This document shows positions 30,725 through 43,759 of a DNA stretch of 64,000 nt, piece after piece. Every line of letters begins with the position of its first letter. The stretch's first letter is position 1. The stretch is from Durusdinium trenchii (lineage: Eukaryota > Sar > Dinophyceae > Suessiales > Symbiodiniaceae). Location of the stretch: positions 358,166-422,165 of the forward strand of contig CAXAMN010021273.1 of the NCBI GenBank assembly GCA_963970005.1, written 5' to 3'. Under the pieces are notes generated by a model, which was not told where the DNA came from, searched no databases, and saw only the letters and a list, made by a program, of their open reading frames with translations. The position numbers were made by a program, and so were the translations under genes.

Positions 30725-32560
30725 ACTAGTCCATTTTTGTCATGAACATGAACAGCGATGCTCTAGCTGCTTCTTAGTTTGGATAGTAGTGTTGACATAC
30801 AAAAAAACAATTATGAATCATTGAGATTCCACACCAGAACAAGTTCTTCCTATCTTCATTATCTGGAAAGTCTTCTTGGTTTCAGAGATGGTGTTGGGAC
30901 CAGCTTGACACCAAATGCCTATAATATAATGTTGTTCAACTCCAGGTCTTTGAACTCTGAAGAAAGCTGGAATCATGCATAGCTGTAGAGTTTATATATT
31001 AATATATATATATATTTATTTATTTATTTTTAAATAGGGAGACCCCCCAAGCAGTGGGTCGTGATCTATTTCCAGAGAGTCTTTAGACCTGGGTGTCTGT
31101 CTCCCTGTGTATCAATAACACACGCACATCTCTCAACTGTTCTCGTCCCGCAGCCGTCGTTCGCCCCTGGCCGCCTGCACTCGTGCCCCGCCATGGATGG
31201 CGCTTCTGGGAGCGCAGGGATGGCGCGAAGGGAACGCCCACGCTGTGAAGGGCACGCCGCCTGGTGACAGAGTGTGGGAGGAGCCGAGCCGAGGGTCTCC
31301 AGATTCGAGCTGTTGGAGCTCTGGAGTGATGTTCCCCAAGTGCACAGAGTTCAGCTCCGCTCGACATGGGCGGGAAGGGATTTGTTCGACCGATCTGAGA
31401 CGCCAGTTGGCATGTCGTTCCCACCTGTGAACGGCTATCTTTATAACGTGGAAACTTCCGCAGCCCAAGCAGATCTTCCACCGGTATGATGGTATCAGCA
31501 GCGAACGCAGCTCTCCATCTACATCCGTTCGGGATCCAGTCTAGCAGGGCGAACGGGCCCCGGCCCCGGTATTTGGGTAATTGCTATAATGACCGGTGTT
31601 GATGGAAGACGTGCCAACATAACCTTTGATACTCAAAACAGCTGAGGTTCTGGTTCCGATGGGGTGTGGTTTGGGCATTGGACAGTTCAAGAGGTGCCCT
31701 TTTGCTGGGTAGCTTTTTTGTGGGGCCTTTAAGTGAACATTCCTGCATCAACAAGATCAAGATGGAATACACGCCTAGTGTGGGGTGTTAATGGAATTCC
31801 AGACTGGTATGGTAGTCCATTGGTATGCGGAAAGCTATGGCTTTTTTATGGCTGTGTTCTTCTTGATGCAGATGTCAGAATGTGAGGCACCAGCAGCCTT
31901 TCAGGAAGGGCAGCTGGCTTCTGGGCTGGAACCGTTTAGATCTCGCGGATTCTGGAGGGAGCGAACACGATACCTGGTTCTACATTCTGTGGTATCCCTC
32001 ATTTCTTTCAGTAAGTCCGACTTAGAATCCGTCATTCTGGATCGAATCATAGAATGATCGGCCTTGTAGTGTCCCACGGAGCACACGTGGCTCAGCTTTA
32101 TTTTTCGAAGCGTCCGACTGGATCAATCCATCATGAACCCGGCCTGACCAAAATGAGAAGGAAGAGCTGACAGCTGGCAATACGGGAGATTTCTGCAACA
32201 CATCAACCTTCATCGAAATGCTTCTTTTCATGACTCTTCCGATTCCCAAAGTTGGTTCCAGAAAAACCTGCAGAACACCGGAGTGAACCAACTTGGGGTG
32301 ACTGATGGGAGCAGTGCAGAGCAGTTTCCAGAGTCTCAGTTCATCGACTTAATCGGGTATTCATAGGGAGACATCCGCCCAACGGGAGTTTGATGGAGTT
32401 TGGCCTATTTCCCTTATTCTTCCAAGGGGCCATTGCTTGGGAGGTCTCCTGGTATCAAGAACACACCCTTTAACATATTTTAAACCACTCCCACATTTCT
32501 CCGAACCTTCCAACGGGCTTTTTCCGACACCTGGGAGGTCTCCCTGTCTCCAACGTCCCA
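30725..32560. other. Non-coding stretch, no gene seen
   Basis: Includes a TA/TATTTATT-rich tract at 30995-31032. No convincing exon, though 31180-31440 is GC-rich and could hide one. Confidence 0.4.
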
Positions 32561-32561
32561 G

Positions 32562-32665
32562 GCCCACCAGCTGGCGCGGCGCGCTGGCAGAGATGCGAAG
32601 CAGGCAGCTGGAAGCCAACCTCATCCGTGGCCGGGCAGAGGAGTTCGGCGGACAAGTCTTTAAGG
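32562..32665 (+). CDS. PPR-repeat exon fragment
   Basis: AACGTCCCAG precedes PTSWRGALAEMRSRQLEANL, then IRGRAEEFGGQ, the second helix and linker of a PPR unit (W-x-x-AL-x-x-M-x-x-x-x-LExNLI). Confidence 0.5.
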
Positions 32666-35334
32666 ACTTCTCACATCTTCTCACTGACTGGGCGACGGAA
32701 CAAGCTCCCAACATGTGGCATTCCTGCAGGCTGCAGCTGCAGGTGTAGCAGTCTTTTAAGTTCGTTCAGATATCAACTAGAATATGTAGATACCTTCTCT
32801 ATGCCAGATGCATGGGAATTTGAGGGGTGTTCCACCAAGCCATGCTGGTTGGCAGGGCAAGAGCTCACCCGTCAGCAAGCTCAGAGATGTTTTTCACATT
32901 GCCGGGCTCAGATGATTGAACTTTTTGGATCAGAGCCAGAGCCAGACATACATCCAAACTTCCAAAAACGCTGACACTGAGGCCATACTGGAACCCTGAA
33001 GTCTTTCTCCCGGAGCTTGCTGTGGGAGATGACCATTGCATCACTGCAAGAGGTCGCAAGACTAGAACCTCGGACGGTGGGCGTACTTAGTTAGAGTATG
33101 TATTTGTTCTGAGTCACGTGCAGAATAACCTTGTTGCTTGGGTCAAAGCTTGGTGGTAGTAGTTGTTGGTTACTACTAGCTGTTTGATTCTGTGTGGATA
33201 CGCATTGCGCTTTGCACGCTGGTTGACCATGTGTTTTTCGAAAGGGGGACATCTCCAAGAATTTCGTCGACTTCAAAGTCAATACTTCAGGCAGACAAAA
33301 GTTTACGCTTGTTAGCCTTCTTACAAAACACTCTGAGGTCAGCGGCGGATCGAATTAACAAGTCTGATTTTCGTGGCAGGTATGGGACGGTCAATTATCA
33401 CACCGTTTTAAATCTATAATAAAAGGCTTTCCGGGGTGACAAATGACCGCCCACACCTTCCCTTGTCTCATGGTGTAGGATTCTAGGGGGATAGGGTTGT
33501 CATGAGTTTCAACGTCAACAAGCGCAACTTTCATCTGGCCAGTGTATAGAGACATGATTTCTATGCTAGATTTTGGGCCACTGGTAGCTTTGTTGGTTGT
33601 TGCCGTTGTCTTTGGTGGTTTGTGATTATGTAAATTGCTCGGATTTCGCTCAGCTCGCCGTCCGTCTCGCCGTTTTGTGGCCGTCCCAAGGACTTGGAAA
33701 TCGATCTGATTTGCTGTGGCTTCTTTGCGTGGAACTCCGTCGGAGTTGCCGAAGGGTTGTAGAGAGATCCCCAGCCAACAGGTTGACCCGTCTATTTTCC
33801 CTCTTGTTTGGGGTCGAACTGGAAGGTCCCTATTTCTAAACACACCCAGATGTTGGTGAAGGTCGATGATGACCATGTATTACAGGAGCTACGATAAACT
33901 CAAACATCCATAGACTCATTTGCACGTGGCCACAAGTACTCTTGCGGGATGAACATTGAAGCGCTTGAGGTATAGATTTGTTGAATGGTGACGATCACGT
34001 AGAATATGATGAACGAGGTAGATGATGACCACTTCTGGGTTTGGAGTCTCCTTTGCATCTTACATGATCAACAGCCCGCTGACCGATCGATCTGGGTCCC
34101 ATCGGTCATTGGTCGCCTGCATGTGCCTCACTGCCCATGTCCCCAACATCTCCCAACATCTCCCAACCCTGATTTCTCAGTGAAGCCCCGAAACGGTAAA
34201 TCTTTGTCTTTTTGTCCCCCCTGCCTGGGGGCCGCAACTCCAAGCCATTGACCTCAAGCGTTGGCTGAGTCCAGCTCAGTAGGCACTGCTATGGGATCTT
34301 GCCGAAAGCGCTGGCTGCTTGGGCAGCACACGGATGGGCTCGGACTGTGCTTGTGATGTTTATCCCTGGGCCTCCAAGTACCTTTTGAGGAGGGACTGGG
34401 GTGGGTGCCAGGAGGGTCCAGTCATACCGTACCTGAGGAGGTACGACGAAGTCGGTGTAGGGTATGACTTGACACAACAGCTTGTTGGGTCCATTGACAC
34501 CACTGCCATGGGATCTATGTTTCAGTGAACGATGACAAAGTATTTTTGGTGGGTCAAGCTATACCGTGCCTAGACCCAGTCTACCCCATTCCTGGTACTG
34601 TCCCGGCTTCCGGGATCAAACCATGAATCCAAACCTCAAACGTCCCTTGCTCCGTTCCTGTGGTCCGTTCTTGTGGTCTTTCTTTCTTTTAGAGACCCCA
34701 GTCCACAGATATGAGTTCTCCAGGAGATGCCAAAAACCGTCGCCTCGGTGAAACCAAGGACAGTTCCGAGTTAGGACACCCGTTGAAGCATCGAACAGAG
34801 ACGCCCAGATTGTGTCTTATTAGTGACACCAAAAGGCGTATCTTCCTCGCTTTGAAAGCTCCGTGAGAGCTCAACAGAGCTCCAGTGGATCCAGAGCGGA
34901 ACAGTCCAGTCACCAAAGCACTGCAAAACCATGGGCAAAGCAGTCAGTTTTGCCGCCCACCACGGCCCTTTTGCAGAAAAATTGGCGTTCCAAAGGCAAT
35001 TGTCAGCGTGCGCTTGGCACCGCCTTGGATGAGGCAACAGAGTTTGCGGTTTATCAAATATGCAGAATATCAAGATTTGCACCTTGGGGGCAGTTCAGAG
35101 ATTTCAAGGGTCCAGCGGTCCAGCAGTTTCTGACGTGTACGCGTTTTTTGCGGCTGCACACGGCACGCACGGACCGCAACGTCAGAAGTTCTTCACTTCG
35201 CCCAGTTCTGCTGGTATGTATGTAAATATGCAATTGATGGTAATGGATATCACAGTCTGCATTTCTATGCGTTCACGGGATCAACCGGGATTGATCCCGG
35301 GTGGCTTTGAATATACTTCAATGTGGAATATATC

Positions 35335-35434
35335 TACCAGGAGTCACAAAGGGGTGCCTATTGGAGGTTAGGGGTGCCCAGCTACTCCACTCACTGGATG
35401 GGACCAAACACCACCCCGACATGTGACCCCTGGT
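35335..35434 (+). repeat. Dispersed repeat, copy 1
   Basis: Closely similar to 59097-59199, including GTCACAAAGGGGTGC, GGAGGTTAGGGGTGCCCAGC and CACCCCGACATGTGAC. Both are on the + strand. Confidence 0.88.
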
Positions 35435-36916
35435 ATGTGCAGTTACCCACTACAAACAAGGTAGCTGGAAGGAAAGGAATGGTTTCGAGGACTCAACACG
35501 TCGACAGCTTCCGGACATACGTCGACAGCCCGCTCTGGAGCTTAAGCGTGAGTTTGGTTCTGCCGGTTTCGGTGTCAGTTGTTCCGAGGATGGTAGATAC
35601 TTCAAAGAGCCTTGAAATCAAGGGATCTGGGTTGATTACATATCGTTTATTCCTTTTGATATCTTTTGATTTAATCATCCAAATGATCTTTAAGCTCAGC
35701 GTCATGCATGCCAATGTCATGCCTGCCCCTAGGCCACCAAGCAGTATTGTGCTGGGACAGGCGGTCTCGGCATGTCACTTGTCAGCGGAGACTCAACAAA
35801 AAAGCGGATCTCCCAGAAGATGGAGGCCATGTTGGTTTGAGTTCGGCAACTTTTTGGTGTCAGTTTTCCGTTGGTTGTCACTGTCAGGAAATTGGCCAAA
35901 TCTATTAGTCAATGATTGGATGTTAGACTCTCCCACTTACGAACAGGAGTTCACCCCCTGTTCGTAGAGCAAAGTGGTCTGGAAACCAGAGGCCATGCCA
36001 TCCAGGTGCTTTGGTCCAAGTGTATACCTCCTTGCTGCGGGTCGAACGGGTCGGGCACAGCTGATACCGAATGATTCTTAGGTCTTGCCGGAAAGAGGGC
36101 TAGACAAACACTAAACACAGCTGTTTACTGGAGGCGGCGACAGTTACACTGCCAGTTTCCACCGAAGTGTACCACAGCGGAGTTAACACCTGTGCTGCGG
36201 GCGCCTGAAAACTTGAAACCATGTCCGCCCCAGTGGAACCAAAACCATATTGCGAACGCTCGTTCAGGACGTGTTTTGGGTGAGGGCACTGTGGCTGCCG
36301 CATGGTTTTGAGGTAAAGAAGTGGCACTGTGGCAGCTGGCAGGTGTGATGGGTGTTTTTGAGCGAGGGAGAGCCTTGCTTGGCCCATTGGGTCGAGTCAA
36401 AGTGGCCTGGAGCCTTTCCACGGGCCCACGAAACCCTAGAAAAGCCCTATGCCAGAGGCATTAGCCAGGAACGCTGTTTGATTCAAGAACAGAACAGAAT
36501 TGAAGAGGATTCTCACAAAAGATTGAAGTTTGGGGCCAGGTTGTGTGACAATATTTGATGCTTGTTTGAATGTACTTATAGGTGAAAATGCCAGTCGAAG
36601 AGGAACTCAGCTATGTTGATCTGAGGTGATGCAAACCATGTCAATCAAGCAACTGTTCCGGTGACCGTTACGCCGTTTGATGTTGCTTCCTCTCGCGCAA
36701 ACCTCGGCACTGACCCTAGGTCGACAAGACCTCCTCCCCATGCTCCAAGCGTTTGGAAGGGCCAAGGGCTGAGTAGATCTCCACTAAAAAATGTATTCGA
36801 TTGGAAACCGCAGTCTATTTCGGGACCATTATAAGTGCAAGGGCCAAAGGGCTTGCAGCAGCCATGAGGACCAGACATCTCCAGTGGACTCCAGCGTTTG
36901 TGTCCCATTTGAGCCG

Positions 36917-36944
36917 CGCAAGCAGCTCGCGCGAGCTGCTTGCG
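36917..36944. repeat. Perfect 28-bp palindrome
   Basis: CGCAAGCAGCTCGC is followed at once by its exact reverse complement GCGAGCTGCTTGCG, with no spacer. It could form a cruciform or be an artefact of a fold-back end. Confidence 0.9.
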
Positions 36945-37239
36945 TTCTGTGGCTGTACATCGTCAGTTCTCATGTGGGTGAAGCGGGAGGTCGAGAGGGA
37001 AGTACCCTTGGGCCAGGTTCGCGTCCGTGTCGCCACATATAAAATGAAACCCAGACACGACCTGTCTGGGACAGCCGTAGGACTGCCGATCAGGCCAGGG
37101 GTGGTTTTGGGTGGTCAATATTGGCAATGCAGTCCCACAACGTCGTGTCTGGGAAATGTATTCAACTACACCATCTCCCGTTGGCTTTAATCCACCATCT
37201 CCCACCTCCGTCGCCCACCGTCCCTACACCCGATGGACC

Positions 37240-37365
37240 CTCTCCAGGTGACCTCGTGAGACCCCTCGCGGAGCCGGATCTGCTCGCTGCGACGGCGGTC
37301 TTGGGCGCCTGCGTCGAACGGTGGACGCAGAGCTTGGCATGTTTAAGCCGCTGGGACCCGGTCGA
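37240..37365 (+). CDS. PPR-repeat exon fragment
   Basis: TCTCCAG precedes DLVRPLAEPDLLAATAVLG, then ACVERWTQSLACLSRWD, one PPR unit with the PDLL-TAVLGAC-W-SLACL pattern. GC-rich like the other exons. Confidence 0.55.
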
Positions 37366-38703
37366 CACGGCGCGGTCGACCGTGCAGACCGCGTGCAGAC
37401 CACAGCGTTTCAGAGCGGTTTTTTGGGTGGAAGACATTGGGCATTTGACATGGCTGGTTCTTTGAGGTTCCCTTTTTTGGAGGCAATTTTACAGGAGTTC
37501 CTGTGGCTTCAGAACATTTGTCCAAAAGGTGAAGGGTTTGACTGTTGGGCTGTTGGGTGCAATTGGCCTCAGTCTTCGAATGGTGGCTTGGGTCTTCGTC
37601 CCAGCTGGGTTTCAGTGATCATCTCGAAGGAGTCCAGATAAACCCACCGTTTCAGTGGCTGGTCAAGACCGCAGCTAAGTGCCGGATCCATTCCGAATCT
37701 TTGTTTGTTCGGGATCATAGTGGTCCCAAAATTGATCGAAGCGCTTTCTAAGACATTCTTAGTGGGGATCTATACTTTTTGTATCTATTTGGGGGTCAAA
37801 AGAAACACCCAGTGGACTCCAGGTCCTTGTTAGCTCCTTTGTTGTTTGCTTCTTTGCTTTTAGAAATTGGGATTCCGACAATTCTGAACCATCTCGGGAA
37901 CTGCTGTGTGTGTGTGTTCTCCAGACCGTCAGGCAGAATGAGCACTTTGAGACTACTCTTGGACCAAGTTCCATACAACAGCGTGCCTTGGCGAACTCGC
38001 GAACGAAAAACGAGTCAACTGGAGTGACGTTCAGAGTGAACTCACACATCAGAGATATGTCTCAAAAGTCAGATGGCCATGTCTCAAAGTCAGATTCCAT
38101 CCAAACCCCTCTTGTAAATTGATGTAAATTGTACTGATCAAGGACATATCCACCACCAAGATCCTCTGACTTTTGGGGATCCATCGTTCCTTTCATGGCG
38201 ATCTTTTTCATGATCTAGGTCGGGTTGCCGGACCCTCCACTGCTTGGACGCTTTCCATTGGTGATACCGATTCACCGCTTCCACCAGTTTGGCAACCTGA
38301 TTAGAGCTTTCGAAGCTGCATCCTGCTTCTACTACTGAAAAAGAAGAGATTTGGACCGCTGCCCCTGAGGGGCGTCCAGTCAGGAGTTTCCAGGCCTGGG
38401 CAAAGACACACACAAACCCACCGACGGCCTCAAGACCCAGCTTCCGGTGAAGCGGGAAATCCTCACGTTCAGAACCTCACGAAACCTCCAAGCATCTCCA
38501 AACGAAAGAAGTTCAGTCCGGACCCCCGAGAAGAAAGCAACACCTGTCTAAGACCCCCGACGTATGTAAAATTGGGGTTGTTTTGTGAAACTCAGTCGCT
38601 TGTAATTGAATGTCAGTCGCTGGATGCTGTAGTTCTACGATGTTCTACGTAGTGTTCAACCAATTTGAAACAAGAAACAATTACATGTAAAGGAAGATAT
38701 GAG

Positions 38704-38968
38704 TATACCTGGATCCTTGTTTTTAGGCTAAAAAAAGTGCCGGACCTCAATCCGGCAAAATGTTTCCCCGGATTCCGAAAAAAAAAACACGCCGAGAACC
38801 TGGAAGAACAGCCGGATCCAAGATTTTGAAAATAAACAGAGATGATGAAAGGTTGGATCATACACAATGGAGCAAACTGCCTTTGCGCCATGAGTAGTTT
38901 TTCTGGAGCACACTTATTCCGCAACCCAATCACTGGAGCCTTCCAGTTCCCGTTTCCCTCGCCCATCT
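38704..38968 (-). repeat. Outer inverted-repeat arm, left
   Basis: Matches 45725-45943 in reverse complement: TATACCTGGATCC at the outer end, GGCTAAAAAA, a GTGCCGGACCTCAATCCGGCA hairpin-like segment and GATGGGCGAGGG at the inner end. The arms differ by small indels and substitutions. Confidence 0.88.
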
Positions 38969-38971
38969 TCC

Positions 38972-39600
38972 GAAATTCCTAAGAGCAGAACCTTCACAAA
39001 ATATTAATATATAAGCAAACTTGTGCCCAAGCAAAGACGTCCAAAAACAAACCAAGGAGTATGTGGCAAGGAACCCTTCTTTCTCTGCAACTGTGTCTCT
39101 AAAGCTCTTTTACAAAGTGGGCTGCTCTCCAGGATTTTTTTGTTTGCCTCAAGACCTCGACCCCCAAAAAAACGTAGCAGAACTCATGGTTCCAGTCAAA
39201 ACCTTCAAGATTCAAAACCTTCAAAAGACTGAGTCCGGAAAATTACGCTGGAGTACGGAAAATTACGCAAGATTTACGGAAATTATGCCGGAGTTATGGG
39301 ACGTTACGCCGGAGTTACGACGTGCTTTCTTTTTTTGGCAACTCTCTGCAAAACATTGAGATTCTGAACAACACACGTTCCACAACTCAAAACTTGTCCA
39401 GCAGGCTCTGCAAACCTGTGTAGCTAGAACTATTTCCCAGCGCCCCGACATCCTGAAACAATGGGAATACATTATGGCCTATGTTCTTTTAGCTTAGGTG
39501 CACCCACTTGCGTCTATCAACACGTGCATCGCACTGTATCGATCTCATTTATATGGAAGATCACCTAAACGGATCTGATTGAGCCAGTGTGAGCCACTCT
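38972..39600 (+). repeat. Inner inverted-repeat arm, left
   Basis: Matches 39803-40388 in reverse complement over about 600 bp, from AAATTCCTAAGAGCAGAACC to GAGCCAGTGTGAGCCAC. A frame through it (PKQRRPKTNQGVCGKEP) is conserved in both arms, so it may derive from a gene or a transposon. Confidence 0.9.
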
Positions 39601-39632
39601 CCGGCGTTTTTTCTGGATTTGGTCCGGCAGTT

Positions 39633-39675
39633 TTTCCAAGTCACTTTATGTGTTTCCAAGTCACTTTATGTGGAT
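39633..39675. repeat. Short direct repeat in the loop of the inner inverted repeat
   Basis: TTTCCAAGTCACTTTATGTG twice in tandem. Confidence 0.85.
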
Positions 39676-39802
39676 TCTCAAGGCTTTGCATTCCTTGTGA
39701 TCCGCATTTCTTTGAAGGTAAACCCACTACTGACAAATAGTGTTGCTTGAAAGTGTGCTCGTTTGCCTGTTCCGCTGTTTTCTCATTCCACCGGCTTCAG
39801 CA

Positions 39803-40388
39803 GTGGCTCACACTGGCTCAATCAGATGCGTTTAGATAATCTTCTAATAGATTTCGAAACAGTGCGATGCACGTGTTGAAAGATGCAAGTGGGTGTACCT
39901 AAGCTGAAAGAACATAGGCGATAATGTAGTCCCACTGCTTCAGGATGTCGGGGCGCTGGGAAACAGTTCTAGCTGCGCAGGCTTGCAGCCGGACAAGTTT
40001 TGGGTTGTGGAACGCGTGTTGTTCTTCATCTCAATGTTTTGCAGAGAGTTGCCAAAAAATGGCGCGCCGTAACTCCAACGTAATTTCCCATAAATCCGGC
40101 GTAATTTCCCGTACTCCGGCGTAACTTTCCGGACTCGGTTTTTTGAAGGTTTTGAATCTTGAGTGTTTTGACTGGAGCCATGAGTTCTGCTACGTTGATT
40201 ATGGGGTCGAGGTCCTGAGGCAAACAAAAAATCCTGGAGAGCAACCCACTTTGTAAAAGAGCTTTAGAGACACAGTTGCAAAGAAAGAGTGGCTCCTTGC
40301 CACATACTCCTTGGTTTGTTCTTGGACGTCTTTGCTTGGGCACAAGTTTGCTTATATTTTGTGAAGGTTCTGCTCTTAGGCATTTCAG
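39803..40388 (-). repeat. Inner inverted-repeat arm, right
   Basis: Reverse-complement partner of 38972-39600 with a spacer of about 200 bp. The outer end is GGTTCTGCTCTTAGGCATTTC. Confidence 0.9.
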
Positions 40389-40460
40389 ACTCGTGACAGA
40401 GGCCTGCAAGCGCAGAGCTTGCCGTCTAACGGCGCGGAAACAACCGTCCCCTCTCAGCAG

Positions 40461-40538
40461 GTATTGGACGAAGTGGCCGACGTGTGGGGCGACAAGCCCT
40501 TGTACCGGCCAGACGAGGGGATTGAGGTGTCATCATGA
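40461..40538 (+). CDS. Candidate exon of a charged coiled-coil gene
   Basis: CCTCTCAGCAG precedes VLDEVADVWGDKPLYRPDEG, then IEVSS and a stop. Acidic, with no domain recognised. Grouped with the following exons by strand, composition and position between the outer inverted-repeat arms. Confidence 0.35.
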   Translation, partial: VLDEVADVWGDKPLYRPDEGIEVSS

Positions 40539-40868
40539 GGTGTAATGAGGGTGCGCCCGCGCACGTCGCCGGGCCGCGCGTCTCCTAAGGGCAGAGCGCG
40601 CCGGCCCGGCGGCCGGTGAGGACCGGACCTGACCACGACAACAAGGGACCGGTGCGCGCCCCACCGACTCAGCAGCTAAGGCATGTGACCTGGTGCGTGG
40701 GTGTTGGCGCGACCGCTGCAAGTGGTCTTGGACGCCCTCTGACGTCGGAGTGCGTTGGGCAGTGGCGCGCCTTTGGGTCTCTGGCGACCTGCAGGTGCGA
40801 GCCACAGACCCGCCGGAAGCGCGGCGACAGCGCCAGCGACCGCCAGGAGCAGAACCTGGACGGAGCTG

Positions 40869-40985
40869 CATGGCGTTGGTGGCCAACGAGCTCTCCCGGG
40901 AGCTGGAAGCCATCCGCGTCAAGCGGAAGGCCGCGCAGGAAGCACTCTCGGACTTGCAGGCGAAACGGGGCGCCCGCCATGTAGA
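40869..40985 (+). CDS. Candidate exon of a charged coiled-coil gene
   Basis: MALVANELSRELEAIRVKRK, then AAQEALSDLQAKRGA, is a strong amphipathic helix with heptad leucines. GC-rich. No named family. Confidence 0.45.
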
Positions 40986-41360
40986 ATATGTGCACTGCAG
41001 TCTGGGGCCACGGAAGGGTCGTACACAGAGAGGTGCTGGAAGCTTTTCTTGGTCTTCACCGTTTGCACAGGGCAGCTGTCGAACGAAGAAGTGTCGCAGA
41101 TTGGGCGTGGAGTTGTGGACAAAAGTTAACCAAAGCGCAACAAAACCCTATAGAATTTGACCGAGCCATAATAAGGTTCCCTCCGCTCATCGTCCATCGG
41201 TCGTCGCTCGAGTCAGGCAGGCTGAGCCGACGTCTACACCCTCAGCCGGCGCTTCTCGGAATAAGAGGGGCAGCTGCGCCCCTCGTCCTGTTGTGTGGAT
41301 ACGATCTAGACACGTGTTGCAGACAGACAAAAACACACGAAGACACGGTACCAGTGCAGG

Positions 41361-41546
41361 TACCTGGACGACCTGTGCAACACCAGCTCCACAGACGAAG
41401 AGCGGCGGGCGACCTTCGCTGCGACCCGTGCAGGGCGCGTGTACAAAGCGGCCGAGTACGACGCAAAGGCTCTGCAGGAGTGGCCCGGTTTTTCCCAACG
41501 AGATTACCCAACCCCAACAGTATATCATATAGACTGCCTGGTGTAG
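41361..41546 (+). CDS. Candidate exon of a charged coiled-coil gene
   Basis: YLDDLCNTSSTDEERRATFA, then ATRAGRVYKAAEYDAKAL and QEWPGFSQRDYP: helical, charged, ending at a TAG. GTGCAG just before 41361 is a possible acceptor. Confidence 0.4.
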   Translation, partial: YLDDLCNTSSTDEERRATFAATRAGRVYKAAEYDAKALQEWPGFSQRDYPTPTVYHIDCLV

Positions 41547-41789
41547 GAAGACACTGCGCTGACAATCGGGGAGGTATTAAGGGCGACGCGTGGGCGTCGG
41601 CAGGTTTTTCCGGGCACTCGGACTCCGAACCCAGATTTCGTGACAATCACCTTCCCCAAGTAGGTCGAGTCACGGCGCCTCCCGACGCTCCCCAACCGAT
41701 GCCTTGTCGCACCACCGGTTTCCCTCCTGGTGATGCTGCCTGCGGCGGGAGAGGTCCGAGGTTCTTAGATGAACCCTGTGCCTGCTAAG

Positions 41790-42015
41790 CACTGAGAAAG
41801 GTTATCTGAGTCAACTATAGTAACTAGATCTATGTTAGACATGCTAGATGTATGTTAAAAGTATGCTATATACGTTAAACTGTTAGGGCCTTTAAGAAGG
41901 TTAGCTAAAAGAAAAACAAGTTAGGCTAACCTTGTTAACTGTGCTAACTTTTAGCAGGTGGTTAGCTCAAAAGTTAACTAATTAGGTTTAGCTCAAAAGT
42001 TAGCTAAGTTAGTCA
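41790..42015. repeat. GTTAGCTAA-rich low-complexity tract
   Basis: Many copies of TTAGCTAA, GTTAACTA and TTAGGTTAG words. A related tract (TTAGGTAGTTAGTAAGTACTTAGCTAAG) is at 45145-45185, so the two flank the 42-45 kb satellites. Confidence 0.75.
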
Positions 42016-42329
42016 TCATTTTTTCAAGCACCCAAAATACATATTTTTTCGTCCAATCTATATTTGTCTTGTATTGGTGTTGATTTTTGGTCAAAAACAG
42101 TAGTTGTAAGAATGCAAAAACCGACCAGAGAAATGACATGCAGCAAGCTTCAGCAATTTTTTCTATTTACACTATGATTCAGTTTTGTAAACCAAGCTGA
42201 GAGCAATCAACAGCTACTATCATAGTTATAATTTTGCGTAAAAGGCAAGCGCTGCTAATTGAAACTCATTGCGGTTCATTTGTTTTTGGAATGGGCGTTG
42301 GAAGCATTGCTCTTTTTTGGCAAGCATTG

Positions 42330-43440
42330 GTTGCTTGTTTTGCGAAGGTGGGAATTGAGGAAGCAAACTCTAATGACTAAAACTGTGGACAATATATTGG
42401 TGAACAAATTGAAACAACAGCGTTTGATGATTAAAGCTGTGGACCAAAATTGTTTAGTGAAGGAAATCAAGGAAGTAAAACCAAAGGACTAAAACAGTGG
42501 ACAAAATTTTTGGTGAGGGAATTGCAGGAAACAAAATCTGATGACTGAAGCTGTGGACCAAATTTTTTTGTGAAGGAATTTAAAGAAGCGAAACCAAAGG
42601 ACTAAGATTAAATCCGTGGACCAAAAACTTTTTGGTGAAGGAAAGTAAGGCAGCAAGACCTAATGACTTAAGCTGTGGACAAAAAGTTGTTTGGTGGAGG
42701 AAAGTAAGGAAACAAAGCCTAATGACTAAACCTGTGGACAAAAATTGTTGGTGAAGGAAAGCAAGGAAGCAAAACCTAATGACTAAAACTGTGGTCCAAA
42801 GATTATTGGTGAAGGACAGTAAGGAAACAAAACCTAATGATTAAAACTGTGGACAATTCTTGTGGGGGAAAGAGTTGAAGGAAGCAAAACCTAATGACTA
42901 AAACCGTGGGCAAAAAGTCTTTTGGTGAAGGAAATGAAGGAAGCAAAACCTAATGACTAAAACTGTGGACAAAAGCTTTTGGATGAAGGAAAGGAAGCAA
43001 AACATAATGGACTAAAAGTTTTGGTGAAGGAACGTAAGGAAGCAAAACCTAATGACTAAAACTGTGGNNNNNNNNNNTTGGTGAAGGAACGTAAGGAAGC
43101 AAAACCTAATGACTAAAACTGTGGTGATATATTTTAGTTGTGGGAACTGAAGGAAAATATGATGGCTAGAGCTGTGGACCCAAATTTTGGTGACGCAAAA
43201 TTTTGGGAACACAGCCATAGGACTCAAACTGTGGACATTTTTTTGAGTGAGGGAGTTGAAGAAAACAATGATGGCTAAATCTGTGGACAGCTTTTGTGGT
43301 GAAGGAAATTAAGGAAGTAAAGCCTAATGACTAAAACTGTGGACAAAATTTTCGGTGAGGGAACTGAAGTAAAAATACGGATGAATAAAACTGTTGACAA
43401 AATTTTTGGTGAAGGAAATTGAAGAAGTAAAGCCTGAGTT
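42330..43440. repeat. About 58-bp satellite array
   Basis: Nearly twenty degenerate copies of a unit containing GGAAGCAAAACCTAATGACT, AAAACTGTGGACAAA and TTTTGGTGAAGGAA. Copies in the middle are the most alike. The array contains the 10-N gap. Confidence 0.92.
43068..43077. other. Assembly gap, 10 N
   Basis: Ten undetermined bases inside the satellite array. The sequence on both sides of the gap is one and the same repeat unit. Confidence 0.99.
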
Positions 43441-43759
43441 TTTTCAATATTTCAATATAGTTATTGTTCATATTTAATGAACTAATATATTGCAAGTCTT
43501 TTTTAACAATATCATCTACAATACCCAAATTCAGAGTCACAGTGCCTAGATCAATTTTCAATTAAAACTTTCATAACTAGGTTTTAGGACACGAATTCAG
43601 CAAATAACAATAATCATATTGATAAAATATTCAGTAAGACAATTCTAAATACATGTAAATTGTTCAATAGTCTTTACTATATCTAGATACAATAAGAACA
43701 CATCAAGAGAATCTTTTACCTCTTGAAACAGACTTATTCGATATTCTTTTTGTTACTAT

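Larger units (their letters stand above)
32670..37235. other. Non-coding stretch with scattered repeats
   Basis: No recognised gene. It holds a lone TTTTCGTGGCAGG unit at 33368-33380, CCCAACATCTCC repeats near 34140-34165, one copy of a dispersed repeat at 35335-35434, and a perfect palindrome at 36917-36944. Confidence 0.4.
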
